From positions 1 to 39,542 of the forward strand of contig CAKOVH010000012.1 of assembly GCA_934121885.1 (NCBI GenBank): 39,542 nucleotides of DNA. Direction: 5' to 3'. Under the pieces are notes generated by a model. The model worked only from the letters and a program-made list of their open reading frames with translations, searched no databases and was not told the DNA's origin. Below, piece by piece: positions 14,839 to 23,598 of the stretch. The position numbers and the translations under genes were made by a program. Positions within the stretch are counted from its first letter, which is position 1. Each line of letters starts with the position of its first letter. Origin of the DNA: an uncultured Clostridia bacterium. Lineage in GTDB: Bacteria; Bacillota; Clostridia; TANB77; CAG-508.

Positions 14839-16272
14839 TTAGATTTTTAAAATTCCACCAATTGTTTTATTCATTTTGCTATCACTATTGCTTGATAAAA
14901 TAGATGCTCCACCTGCAATAGCAATTACATCATCTTTCTTAACAACTCCAACTTGCTGTGCAATCTTTACTCCTTCATCTATCATATCTTCTATTCTATC
15001 TTTTGTTTCAACATATATTGGTCTTACACCAAAGATTAATGATAGTTGTTTGAAAATAGTTTTATTGTCTGTTATTGCATATATTGGACACTTTGGTAAA
15101 AATCCTGCTAAATTCTTTGCAGTTCTTCCTGTGTGTGTATATGCAAAAATTGCTTTTGCTTCCATGCTCATTGCTGTCATACATGTTGAGTAATTTAATG
15201 TATATTCTGCATCTTTAGCTGCTAACTCATATTCTCTATTTTTAAATCTTTTCCAATATTTAATTGATTCTTCAATAGATCTTGCAATTTTATCCATTGT
15301 TTTAACACATTCAATTGGATATTTTCCTGCTGCTGATTCTGCTGATAGCATAATAGCACTTGTTTGGTCATATATAGCATTTGCAACATCACTTACTTCT
15401 GCTCTTGTAGGTCTTGGATTATTTACCATTGACTCTAGCATTTGAGTAGCTGTTATAACTGGTTTTCCAGCTTCACAACATTTACGAATAAATTCTTTTT
15501 GACGAATTGGAACTTCTTCCATAGGAATTTCAACACCTAAATCTCCTCTGGCAACCATTATTCCGTCTGCTACTTCTAGTATTTTGTCAAAATTATTTAT
15601 TCCTTCTCTGTTTTCAATTTTAGCTATAACTTTTATATGGCTTCCACCATTTTCTGCTAATACTTTCTTTATATTAATAACATCTTCTGCTTTTCTAACA
15701 AATGATGCAGCAATATAATCGAATCCTTTTTCAACACCAAATTTTATATCAGAAATATCTTTTTCAGTTAAACTTGGTAAATTAATTTTTGAGTTTGGAA
15801 TATTAATGCTTTTTCTGTTTGATAATCTACCACCATTAATAACTTCACAAACAACATCTTTTCCTTTAATTTCTTTAACTTTAACTTCTATTGTTCCATC
15901 ATTAATTAATATTCTTGTTCCAATTCCAACTTCCTCAGCTAGATTTTTGTATGTAACTGATACTTTTGTATCATCTCCAGGAATATCTTCATTTAATAAT
16001 GTAAATGTATCTCCTGCTTTAAGTTCAGCTTCTCCTGTTTCAAATTTTCCAATTCTAATTTCTGGTCCCTTTGTATCTAGAAGCATTGCTACTGGATATC
16101 CAGATTTTTCTCTAGCTTTTTTGAAAAGCTCTATTCTGTTTCCTTGCTCTTCATAATCTCCATGTGAAAAGTTTAATCTTGCTACATTCATTCCTGCCTT
16201 AATTAATCCTAATAGTTTTTCTTCACTATCTACTGCTGGTCCTAAAGTACATATAATTTTTGTTTTTCTCAT
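14839..16272 (-). CDS. pyk: pyruvate kinase
   Basis: Final glycolytic step: phosphoenolpyruvate plus ADP to pyruvate plus ATP. The 477-residue protein has the complete A, B and C domains: RKTKIICTLGPAVDSEE, NVARLNFSHG, LLDTKGPEIRIG, the metal/substrate site MVARGDLGVEIP, the TATQMLESM block and an allosteric C domain (FAYTHTGRTAKNLAGFLPKC). It lacks the extra C-terminal PEP-utilising domain seen in some Bacillus and Clostridium enzymes. A TATAAT at 16311-16316 upstream is a likely -10; AAAGGAAATGATAAAAA precedes the ATG. Confidence 0.97.
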   Translation of the reverse strand: MRKTKIICTLGPAVDSEEKLLGLIKAGMNVARLNFSHGDYEEQGNRIELFKKAREKSGYPVAMLLDTKGPEIRIGKFETGEAELKAGDTFTLLNEDIPGDDTKVSVTYKNLAEEVGIGTRILINDGTIEVKVKEIKGKDVVCEVINGGRLSNRKSINIPNSKINLPSLTEKDISDIKFGVEKGFDYIAASFVRKAEDVINIKKVLAENGGSHIKVIAKIENREGINNFDKILEVADGIMVARGDLGVEIPMEEVPIRQKEFIRKCCEAGKPVITATQMLESMVNNPRPTRAEVSDVANAIYDQTSAIMLSAESAAGKYPIECVKTMDKIARSIEESIKYWKRFKNREYELAAKDAEYTLNYSTCMTAMSMEAKAIFAYTHTGRTAKNLAGFLPKCPIYAITDNKTIFKQLSLIFGVRPIYVETKDRIEDMIDEGVKIAQQVGVVKKDDVIAIAGGASILSSNSDSKMNKTIGGILKI

Positions 16273-16323
16273 TTTTTATCATTTCCTTTCATATTTTATA
16301 CAGCCTATCTATTATATCACATA

Positions 16324-17304
16324 TTATAATAAATTTCTAGGCTCATTTAAATTTTTATTTGTTTCTTTTTCTTCATTATATCTATCAATAAAATATAATG
16401 GTCTTCTTTTTGTTTCATAAAAGGCTCTTCCTAAGTATTCTCCTATAACTCCAAGGAAAATTAGTTGAAATCCTCCTAAAAATAATATAACAACCATTGT
16501 TGATGCATAACCTGGAACATCAACGCCAGATACTAATGTTTTTATTATTATTGCTATCATATAGATAAATCCCGCTATTGATACTAAAATTCCTAATACT
16601 GCTGACCATCTAAGTGGTGATGTTGTAAATGATGTAATTCCGTCTATTGATAAATCTACAAGTTTTTTGTAATTCCACTTTGTTTTGCCTGCAGCACGTG
16701 GGTCTCTATCATACAAAATTTCCTTTTTATTATATCCAATCCAACTAAACAAACCTTTTGTATATCTTTGTGATTCACGAATAGATTTTAGTGCCTCTAT
16801 GCATCTTCTATCTAATAATCTAAAATCTCCTGTATCTTTTTGAATTGTAATTTTAGTAAATGATTGTAATACTTTATAATACATTGTTGATGTAAACTTC
16901 TTTAGCCAACTTTCACCTTTTCTTGACCTTCTTTTTGCATATACATCATCAAACCCTTCTTCCCAGTATTTTATCATTTCTGGTATCAGTTCAGGTGGGT
17001 CTTGAAGATCTGCATCTATAATAACAACAGCATCTCCATTGCAGTAATCAAGTCCTGCTATCATTGCTGTTTCTTTACCAAAATTTCTAGATAAATTTAA
17101 GTAACATACTCTTTTATCTTTCATTCTTAATTCTTGCATTATTTTAAATGTGTTATCTTTACTGCCATCATTTATAAGAAGAATTTCAAAATCATATTTA
17201 GTATTTTCATCCATTAGTTTTTTTAGTCTTTCATATAACATATATAAAACTTCTTCTTCATTATAGGCAGGTACTAGAATAGTTATTAATTTTTTTTGTT
17301 CCAT
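16324..17304 (-). CDS. GtrB/DPM1-like family 2 glycosyltransferase, membrane-anchored
   Basis: Transfers a sugar, typically glucose or mannose, from a nucleotide sugar to a polyprenyl phosphate at the inner membrane face. The 326-residue protein shows ILVPAYNEEE, the INDGSKDNT segment, the divalent-metal motif DADLQDPPE and the GDFRLLDRR acceptor region. Two membrane segments follow (about 232-256 and 266-290), with the characteristic GVIGEYLGRAFYETKRRPLY ending. Such enzymes supply lipid-linked sugars for surface decoration; the partner is not in this window. AAGGAGATAAAAACAT precedes the ATG. Confidence 0.93.
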   Translation of the reverse strand: MEQKKLITILVPAYNEEEVLYMLYERLKKLMDENTKYDFEILLINDGSKDNTFKIMQELRMKDKRVCYLNLSRNFGKETAMIAGLDYCNGDAVVIIDADLQDPPELIPEMIKYWEEGFDDVYAKRRSRKGESWLKKFTSTMYYKVLQSFTKITIQKDTGDFRLLDRRCIEALKSIRESQRYTKGLFSWIGYNKKEILYDRDPRAAGKTKWNYKKLVDLSIDGITSFTTSPLRWSAVLGILVSIAGFIYMIAIIIKTLVSGVDVPGYASTMVVILFLGGFQLIFLGVIGEYLGRAFYETKRRPLYFIDRYNEEKETNKNLNEPRNLL

Positions 17305-17373
17305 ATGTTTTTATCTCCTTTATTGCGACAAAATACCCATATATATTATCACAAATTTTATTGATAGTAAACA

Positions 17374-18222
17374 TTAATTTAATATTTTTGCATTATTTAT
17401 CATTTTATAAGTCTTACATATATTACAGTCCCTACAAATAGAAATTCTATCTTCAAATATAAGCTTTAAAGTATTTATAAATTCATCTTCCTCATCTATT
17501 ATATGGATTTCTAACTTTTTAGGTAACATACTAAGAAGTGTATTTAAAGCAAAATCATTAGATGAAAAAGTAATGTCTGATAAATATTTTGCATTGTAAA
17601 TATTTTCAGATAAAGACACAACATTTTTATTTTCGTCTAATAATATTGACTCTCCATGCATATAAATAAGATGTAAAATATTTGTTGTTACAGGTGTAGT
17701 ATTAACATATATTTTTAACAAATTAATAAACTCAGTATATTCTTTCTCAATTATATACTGATTTACAGCCATGTCTACAATATTGTCAAGAACCTTTTTA
17801 TACTCTTTTATTCTAAAATTAACAATTCCATCAAGTACTATTTCTCTTCTAGCACTTTTTATATATTGTTCAACTTCCATATATAATTTTTCTTTTTTAT
17901 CTAAACTTTCAACTTTTGTATATTCTATACAATTGTCCATAATGATTTTCTTTTCATAATCATCAAAATAAAAATAATTGCTATTAATCATTTTATTTAG
18001 TAATTTTTGTTCATAAAATTTAGTAATTGTATCACAAATAAGTTCCGTAACAAATCTTGTAAAACTTTCTATATCTTGCCCCATATAATGAATGAACACA
18101 TTTTTATATATTTTAAATTCTTTTTCACAATAATAAATATCATTAAAGTCTATTATTTCAATTTTATTTAGCAAATAATCTATAATATTTTGATTGTTTG
18201 TTTTTATGCAAAATGATTTCAT
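17374..18222 (-). CDS. ytxC: YtxC-like sporulation protein
   Basis: The sequence has the YtxC pattern, conserved in spore formers but of unknown biochemical role: FYEQKLLNKMINSNYFYF, the EGFINFR-equivalent DGIVNFRIKEYKKVL, VDMAVNQYIIEKEYTEFI, and a C-terminal Cys cluster CRDCNIC. I place the start at 18222 (MKSFCIKT), because AAAGGGGA lies upstream, rather than at a preceding ATG pair at 18246 which lacks a ribosome binding site. The protein would have 282 residues. No signal peptide or membrane segment is seen. Confidence 0.8.
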   Translation of the reverse strand: MKSFCIKTNNQNIIDYLLNKIEIIDFNDIYYCEKEFKIYKNVFIHYMGQDIESFTRFVTELICDTITKFYEQKLLNKMINSNYFYFDDYEKKIIMDNCIEYTKVESLDKKEKLYMEVEQYIKSARREIVLDGIVNFRIKEYKKVLDNIVDMAVNQYIIEKEYTEFINLLKIYVNTTPVTTNILHLIYMHGESILLDENKNVVSLSENIYNAKYLSDITFSSNDFALNTLLSMLPKKLEIHIIDEEDEFINTLKLIFEDRISICRDCNICKTYKMINNAKILN

Positions 18223-18332
18223 AAAAAGAAAATCCCCTTTCATCACATATATTATCTGCTAAACAGTTGTTAGATATACATATTTTATTCTGTTTATTAA
18301 TAAATGTGATTAAAGGACATTTTCTTTAAAAT

Positions 18333-18659
18333 TTAAATTCCATCTAGTCCATTTTTTAAATTATATACATTGGTATATCCATAATTTTCTAATATTTTTT
18401 TTGCTTGTCTACTTCTATGACCACTTGCACAATAAACTATAATCTCTTCATTTATATTTGGAAGCATATATATATTATTTTCCAAATCATATACAGGTAT
18501 ATTAATAGCACCTTCTAAATGCCCTTCATTATATTCCTGTATACTTCTTACATCAATAAGTAGCGCTCCATCCATTATAACCATATTATTTAATTCGTTA
18601 TATGAAATTTCCTTATCGTCAAATCCTCTATAAAATATTCTTTTAAATCTTTTAAGCAA
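18333..18659 (-). CDS. rhodanese-like domain protein
   Basis: A single rhodanese domain with the active-site loop CASGHRS (catalytic Cys), the LIDVRSIQEYNEGHLEGAINIP entry motif and the YTNVYNLKNGLDGI ending. Single-domain members handle persulfide sulfur. A TTG start at 18659 sits 8 bases after AAAGGAG; a GTG at 18668 overlaps that site and is less likely. A basic N-terminal helix precedes the domain. It follows the secF terminator. Confidence 0.87.
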   Translation of the reverse strand: MLKRFKRIFYRGFDDKEISYNELNNMVIMDGALLIDVRSIQEYNEGHLEGAINIPVYDLENNIYMLPNINEEIIVYCASGHRSRQAKKILENYGYTNVYNLKNGLDGI

Positions 18660-18700
18660 CTTTCTCACTCCTTTACATAAGATTGTTTTTACCTAAAAGT

Positions 18701-18738
18701 AAAACGACATTACTATATAATATTAATAATGTCGTTTT
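18701..18738. terminator. intrinsic terminator after secF
   Basis: AAAACGACATTA and TAATGTCGTTTT form a perfect 12-bp stem with a 14-base AT loop, 11 bases after the secF stop. T residues lie on both sides. Confidence 0.9.
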
Positions 18739-18748
18739 TTGTTATATT

Positions 18749-19405
18749 TTATTGTTCTTTTTCTTCTACTTTCATATTTTCTAACTTCTTCTCATTTTTG
18801 AAACTTAATGCTGTAATAGTTATAATGTATAGCATTAATACTACAGGTACTACAAAGCGATTTATAGGAAAACGGCTAATTGCAAGTACTCCAAAGAATA
18901 CTGCTTGTACAGCTCCTGTATATAATAAATATGAAAGTGCTGTTTTTATAATACCTAATTTTCTATAACGTACAATTACATAAACCAATATTATTACCGC
19001 ACTAATTGCAATAGGTGCAATGTATGGCTTTATAATACTTGATAATTTTACTTTTGGATTATGAATAATTGTAATATCAGCAGTTTCAATATCTGATCCA
19101 TATTTTTCGTTAATTTTTGTTTTTAATTGTTCTATTTGATCTTTTAAATTTTCATCTGCTCTATCAGTTACTGTAATTGCTACCATATCTTCAAATAATT
19201 CTATTTGATTTACCATTACTTTTTCGTTTGGAAATACTTCTTTAGCAATGGCTCTAATTTCTTCAATGTTAACTATTTTTTGAGCATAAATGTCTATTTC
19301 AGCATTTTTACTGTATATTAAATCTACTTTTAGACCTATTGTTAAAGTAATAACTACTCCAGCAATAATAATACAAGCTAAAATTGCATATATTAATTTT
19401 TTCAT
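18749..19405 (-). CDS. secF: divergent, short SecF-like protein-export subunit
   Basis: Assigned by its position directly after secD and by topology: an N-terminal membrane segment, a soluble domain of about 100 residues (26-125), then three membrane segments (about 126-147, 155-178, 182-205). The total is 218 residues with four membrane segments, against about 300 and six in standard SecF. The usual SecF C-terminal DRIRE-type motif is not seen, and the tail after the last segment is highly charged. SecDF couples the proton-motive force to late steps of Sec export. The sequence match alone is weak, so function rests on context. Confidence 0.65.
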   Translation of the reverse strand: MKKLIYAILACIIIAGVVITLTIGLKVDLIYSKNAEIDIYAQKIVNIEEIRAIAKEVFPNEKVMVNQIELFEDMVAITVTDRADENLKDQIEQLKTKINEKYGSDIETADITIIHNPKVKLSSIIKPYIAPIAISAVIILVYVIVRYRKLGIIKTALSYLLYTGAVQAVFFGVLAISRFPINRFVVPVVLMLYIITITALSFKNEKKLENMKVEEKEQ

Positions 19406-19427
19406 ATTTTTGTACCTCTTTCAATTA

Positions 19428-20783
19428 CTAATTTTTTGTACCACATATTAATAAAGTTCTTGTTAAAACTGTGTTGTATACAAATGTTGTGATAATTCCC
19501 CAGAAAATAATTTCTCCAAAGCTAAATATTGGCATCCAGTTTACGAAACATAGTGTAATTCCTACTACTAATGCAGGTATTAATATAAATATCATTGCCT
19601 TTATAGTTTTATTAAATGCTTTTTTTACATCTTTATCTTCTTTTATAGATTTTAACAAATATACACTAAATATATAATTTAATGCAATTGAAATAATTAC
19701 TCCTATTAACCCTTCTATTGTTACAATAACATTTGTATAACGAATAATAATTAATAATAAAGCAACATATCCAATATGAGCTATTGCAGTTAAAACTCCT
19801 AATCCTTTATATCTAATAGCAAGTATTATACAAGCTACTAGAATAATAGCTATAACAATTATACTTGCAATTATAATATCTTTTTGTATTATGTCTGATA
19901 ACACATATCTATTTTGTGATACTGTATAGCTTACTGGAAAGTTTCCATCATTTAAAAGAATTGCTAAATTTTTTGCTTGATTTATATATGAGTTTAGAGT
20001 ATCTGTGTCTTTTGTTGCACTTCCTATTGAAAGTGATATAACACCATCAGAAATTTCTTCATCAAAGCTTGTACTAATTAATGATGAACCATCAACTTTA
20101 ATAGATATTTCTTTTGCTTCTTCATCTTCACTATGTTCTTCTCCATCTTCGTGTGAATGCTTATAAGTATTAGATATTTCTTTTACTTTTTCTACAGAAT
20201 CTTTATTAAATTCGAAATTTATATATACTGTTGTAGCTAATGTTGAAGCATCAGAACTATAAGCAACTTTTGTTTCTTTTAAATTTGAATTATCTAATAA
20301 TACATTTCCATCTTTATCTTCTACAGTTAGTTTTCCTGTTGAATGTAAATATTGAATTGCAGTATCTGTATTATCATCTTCTGGAATTTGGATTGTCATT
20401 TTACCTGTTCCTTCATTTTGTCTAATAATATATTCAGATACTCCAAAATCGCTTAGTCTCTTTTCAATTATTTTTTTAGTTTGTAAATAGTTTTCTTTTG
20501 TAAGTGTTTCAGCTTTATTTACAGGTACCTCTTCTTTTGTACCATCTTTTGCTTCTTCTGTAACAACTTTACCATCCTTATCGTAATAAATCGTATTTAC
20601 TGTTTTATCAACTTCTATTGTTACAACTCTGCCACCCTCTAAGTCCATTCCAAACTTAAAATCTTTCAATAGATTTGTCATTGAATTTTTCTTTTGTATA
20701 TATAATCCACCAAAAGAAACTAATGTTAATAAAATAACTAATAATATAATTAATGCTATTTTTAATCCTTTATCTAATTTCAC
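19428..20783 (-). CDS. secD: protein-export membrane protein SecD
   Basis: A 451-residue SecD: one N-terminal membrane segment, the diagnostic KFGMDLEGGRVVTIEV start of the P1 domain, a long extracellular head (about 40-310) with IIEKRLSDFGVSEYIIRQ, and five C-terminal membrane segments (from about 317). A histidine- and acid-rich insert, KHSHEDGEEHSEDEEAKE (about residues 207-224), is unusual and might bind metal. The start is GTG with AGGAGG upstream. yajC, normally next to secD, is absent from the cluster. Confidence 0.88.
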   Translation of the reverse strand: MKLDKGLKIALIILLVILLTLVSFGGLYIQKKNSMTNLLKDFKFGMDLEGGRVVTIEVDKTVNTIYYDKDGKVVTEEAKDGTKEEVPVNKAETLTKENYLQTKKIIEKRLSDFGVSEYIIRQNEGTGKMTIQIPEDDNTDTAIQYLHSTGKLTVEDKDGNVLLDNSNLKETKVAYSSDASTLATTVYINFEFNKDSVEKVKEISNTYKHSHEDGEEHSEDEEAKEISIKVDGSSLISTSFDEEISDGVISLSIGSATKDTDTLNSYINQAKNLAILLNDGNFPVSYTVSQNRYVLSDIIQKDIIIASIIVIAIILVACIILAIRYKGLGVLTAIAHIGYVALLLIIIRYTNVIVTIEGLIGVIISIALNYIFSVYLLKSIKEDKDVKKAFNKTIKAMIFILIPALVVGITLCFVNWMPIFSFGEIIFWGIITTFVYNTVLTRTLLICGTKN

Positions 20784-20795
20784 TTTTTCTTCCTC

Positions 20796-21455
20796 CTATA
20801 ATAGTTTTGTATCATTTATAATTAATTCAAACCATAACCCTAAATACTTAGCTGCATGTTTGCTCATCATAGTCCTGTCCATAAATATTTCAAAATAATC
20901 TAATACTGGTGATATTTTTGTATCAATTGTTAAATCTAATGTAATTTTTCTTTCTTCTTTATTTAGTATAAATTTTGACTCAGTTACTGCATAATTTACC
21001 TTGTCGTGTTTATCAAATGTTGATATATTTGTATTTACCACTCTATCTCTATGTGCATCTGATTTATCTGCTAAAATAAGTGCTGCTGATATGTCACTTA
21101 CTGCAGTTCCTGTTTGTTCATCATGATTTCCTATAGCCATCATAATTTCTGTTCTGTTTTCTACATCCATTCCCATATCTTTTAATATATTATAAGCCAA
21201 AACTGCACCTGTATGAGCATGATCTACTCTGTTAACACAGTTTCCAATATCATGCATATATCCTGCAATTCGCGCAAGTTCTATTCTTTCTTCTGGATAT
21301 CCAAGTGTTTGTAATACTTCGGCTGCTCTATTAGATACAATTGTAACGTGTCTTACTGAATGTTCTGTATATCCAAGTGCATTTAGTTGTTTTTGAGAAC
21401 CTTCAACCAAAGCTTTTACTTCTGGATTATTCCTTACTTCTTCTAATGTTATCAT
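20796..21455 (-). CDS. HD-domain phosphohydrolase
   Basis: A 219-residue HD-superfamily metal-dependent phosphohydrolase. Likely ligands are His36 in SVRHV, His68-Asp69 in YMHDIGN, the DHAHTG pair (His79, His81) and Asp in LADKSDAHR. HD proteins of this shape frequently neighbour secD in clostridia and probably act on nucleotides or nucleotide signals; the substrate is unknown. GTGGGAGGCTTAT precedes the ATG. It lies 12 bases before secD, so the two are likely cotranscribed. Confidence 0.85.
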   Translation of the reverse strand: MITLEEVRNNPEVKALVEGSQKQLNALGYTEHSVRHVTIVSNRAAEVLQTLGYPEERIELARIAGYMHDIGNCVNRVDHAHTGAVLAYNILKDMGMDVENRTEIMMAIGNHDEQTGTAVSDISAALILADKSDAHRDRVVNTNISTFDKHDKVNYAVTESKFILNKEERKITLDLTIDTKISPVLDYFEIFMDRTMMSKHAAKYLGLWFELIINDTKLL

Positions 21456-21537
21456 ATAAGCCTCCCACGTAAAATTAATACTTCAATTGATTTTATATTA
21501 AATATATAAAAATATCAACAGTTTTTATAAAAAAGTA

Positions 21538-21561
21538 GAGTAAATTTTTATAAATTTACTC
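21538..21561 (-). terminator. intrinsic terminator after the TIGR04086 gene
   Basis: GAGTAAAT and ATTTACTC form an 8-bp stem with an 8-base loop; the minus strand continues TACTTTTTTAT. The stop codon of the possible 27-aa peptide lies in the loop. Confidence 0.8.
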
Positions 21562-21631
21562 CAACAATTCCACCTATCATTCCAGCAATTACTCCAACTG
21601 CAATCATTATAATTGATTTTGTATCAAGCAT
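21548..21631 (-). CDS. possible 27-residue membrane peptide
   Basis: An open frame of 27 codons begins ATGCTTGA, overlapping the TIGR04086 stop by eight bases. The predicted peptide is a single hydrophobic segment with Gly spacing (IAVGVIAGMIGGIVGV), as in helix-packing motifs. The ribosome binding site is weak, so expression would rely on translational coupling. It ends in the terminator loop. It could be chance. Confidence 0.4.
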   Translation of the reverse strand: MLDTKSIIMIAVGVIAGMIGGIVGVNL

Positions 21632-21941
21632 AAAACCGAGATATTAAAATACTTGATAATAAATATATAAAGATCATATATATAAGTCCTACCAATGCAC
21701 CATTTAACATTCCCTGTTTTTTTATTTTGAAACTACTTATTGAGCTTCCTATTAAAATGCTTATACCTGAAATTGCAATTAAAACGACTGTCATAGTATT
21801 TTCCGACACATCTGTATATGTTAATACTGTAGCATAAATAAGTAGTAAAATAATTGAAATAACAATTGAAAAAATACTTCCTTTTATTACTCTAGTAACA
21901 TTTTTATTTAAACCTATACTTCTATTTTCTGTTTTTTCCAT
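21624..21941 (-). CDS. TIGR04086 family membrane protein
   Basis: A 105-residue integral membrane protein with four predicted membrane segments (about 19-43, 50-67, 75-92, 93-105) and the TIGR04086 pattern SIFSIVISIILLLIYA, IAISGISILIGSSISS and KKQGMLNGALVGLIY. Members are found in clostridia near tgt/yajC/secDF and are of unknown function. The ribosome binding site GGAGAA lies in the 3' arm of a 28-base hairpin (21949-22013). Confidence 0.85.
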   Translation of the reverse strand: MEKTENRSIGLNKNVTRVIKGSIFSIVISIILLLIYATVLTYTDVSENTMTVVLIAISGISILIGSSISSFKIKKQGMLNGALVGLIYMIFIYLLSSILISRFYA

Positions 21942-21948
21942 AAAAATA

Positions 21949-22013
21949 TTCTCCTTAATCGTTTTTATTTTATAATATTCTTTTTATTATAAAATAGAAC
22001 GATTAAAGGAGAA
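21949..22013 (-). promoter_or_regulatory. long inverted repeat covering the TIGR04086 ribosome binding site
   Basis: Two 28-base arms (21949-21976 and 21986-22013) are almost perfectly complementary, with one bulge and one mismatch, and a 9-base loop. The 3' arm on the minus strand ends AAGGAGAA, the TIGR04086 ribosome binding site, so the 5' TTCTCCTTT is an anti-SD. It is followed by TATTTTTATGG, which could also make it a terminator for the WG gene that ends 17 bases before. Confidence 0.75.
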
Positions 22014-22030
22014 TTTATTAAATACTTTTA

Positions 22031-23587
22031 TTATTGTGCTGAACCTGTATTTGAAGAAGTTACATTTCCATAAGATGGTGCTACAGAATTTGTTTGTGAA
22101 GATGGTACATTTGCATTTGTTTGCCCTCCATTTACAGTATTGCTTTGTACAGTAACAGAATTTGTATTATTTGAACTTACGGTATTTCCTGAAGTACTAT
22201 TTGTAACTTCAGTTGGTATAGTTGAAGTTTGCGTTGTTTTATTAGCCTCTGTATTACTTGTAGTATTATTAACAATACTCATATCTTCCTTTTTTACATC
22301 TAGTCCATATTTTTCCATATAGCTAATAATTTCAACTTCATTAGTTCCTTGAGACATATAATATGTTGTTTTACCAGAGCTTACAACTGCATACATAGAG
22401 TCTAATTGACATGGAATAAGTTCTTTTGCTTGATTATTAACTATTCCATATTTCTTATTTTGTCCTACTACTAAATATTCTTTTTCAGGAACAAATAATA
22501 TATTATTACCTTTTTTAGCAGTTAAGCAGCCTAATTCATCATAATTAAGTTTTAAAGCTAAGTTTCCAGATTTATCAAATAATCCCCACTTTTTATCTTT
22601 TTGAACAGGAATATATTTGTTAAATATAAAATATGGATTTTTTATTTCATTTCCTGCAAATGTTGCTGCGTCAACACCTATTTTATCATATTCTGTATAG
22701 ATAATTGTATTTCCTACTTCATTAATTACCCCATATTTATTATTGCTCTTTACTAAATATAAATTTGATTCTTTGTCAAGTTGTTTTATATCGTCATAAT
22801 TTGCTTGAATTTTTGTACTTCCATCTATAGCTAGTATTCCCATCTTTCTATCAGTAGTAGTTACAATAAAATCTTTACTACTTTCTATAAATTTAATACT
22901 TGTATATTTAGTTCCAATAATTTCTTTTCCATCAATGGTTCTAACACCAAGGTTTCCATTTGCATTTTTTACAACTATCATATTTTGTAAAAGTGCTTTT
23001 TGATTACTAAAATCTTCTAAGCTTGCATCTAAAATTTTTGTAGGGTAGTATGTAGTTAAATATGTTAGAGAATATGCTGTATATTGATTAGTTTTACTGC
23101 TATAATTTATTAAACAATTGGCTGCTATTTGCATTCCTTCTACACTCATATATAATTTATTATTAATGTTTTTTACAGCTTTATCAATTATAAAATATTC
23201 ACTGTCTGTTTCTCCAGTTATTGTTTTGATTATTTGATTTGAATCTAGTTCAAATGAAGCCTCTTCAAAAGAACTTTGAATATATCCTTTTGTATCACTT
23301 TCTGATTTATGATCTCCTCTATATACATTATATCCAACAAGTGGTGCAAAATCCTCTATCGATACATAAATTGTGTTATTCTCAATAACAAACATTTTAT
23401 CCGAAAATTTAGATTGACTTTTATCATCTATTGTAAGTTTAAGCATATTGGTTTGTAAGTTATTTAGCATTATAGCTAATCCAACACATATAGCTACTAA
23501 GATAGCTATCATAATTATAATAATAGTCATAATAAGTTTTGTTTTTTTGTTTTCTGATGCTACTTCTTCGTTTTCTAATAAATTCAT
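22031..23587 (-). CDS. membrane-anchored WG-repeat protein
   Basis: A 518-residue protein anchored by one N-terminal membrane segment (about 18-42). An extracellular stalk-like region (about 60-190) has the NTIYVSIEDFAPLVGY pattern seen in copper-amine-oxidase N-terminal-like domains. WG-type beta repeats follow (about 200-415: NLGVRTIDGKE, KMGILAIDGS, KYGVINEVGN, KWGLFDKSGN, KYGIVNNQAK). The last 85 residues are Ser/Thr/Asn/Val-rich and probably disordered or glycosylated. Function unknown; a surface binding or sensing role is plausible. It follows tgt by 11 bases. Confidence 0.85.
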   Translation of the reverse strand: MNLLENEEVASENKKTKLIMTIIIIMIAILVAICVGLAIMLNNLQTNMLKLTIDDKSQSKFSDKMFVIENNTIYVSIEDFAPLVGYNVYRGDHKSESDTKGYIQSSFEEASFELDSNQIIKTITGETDSEYFIIDKAVKNINNKLYMSVEGMQIAANCLINYSSKTNQYTAYSLTYLTTYYPTKILDASLEDFSNQKALLQNMIVVKNANGNLGVRTIDGKEIIGTKYTSIKFIESSKDFIVTTTDRKMGILAIDGSTKIQANYDDIKQLDKESNLYLVKSNNKYGVINEVGNTIIYTEYDKIGVDAATFAGNEIKNPYFIFNKYIPVQKDKKWGLFDKSGNLALKLNYDELGCLTAKKGNNILFVPEKEYLVVGQNKKYGIVNNQAKELIPCQLDSMYAVVSSGKTTYYMSQGTNEVEIISYMEKYGLDVKKEDMSIVNNTTSNTEANKTTQTSTIPTEVTNSTSGNTVSSNNTNSVTVQSNTVNGGQTNANVPSSQTNSVAPSYGNVTSSNTGSAQ

Positions 23588-23598
23588 AACAACCTCTC

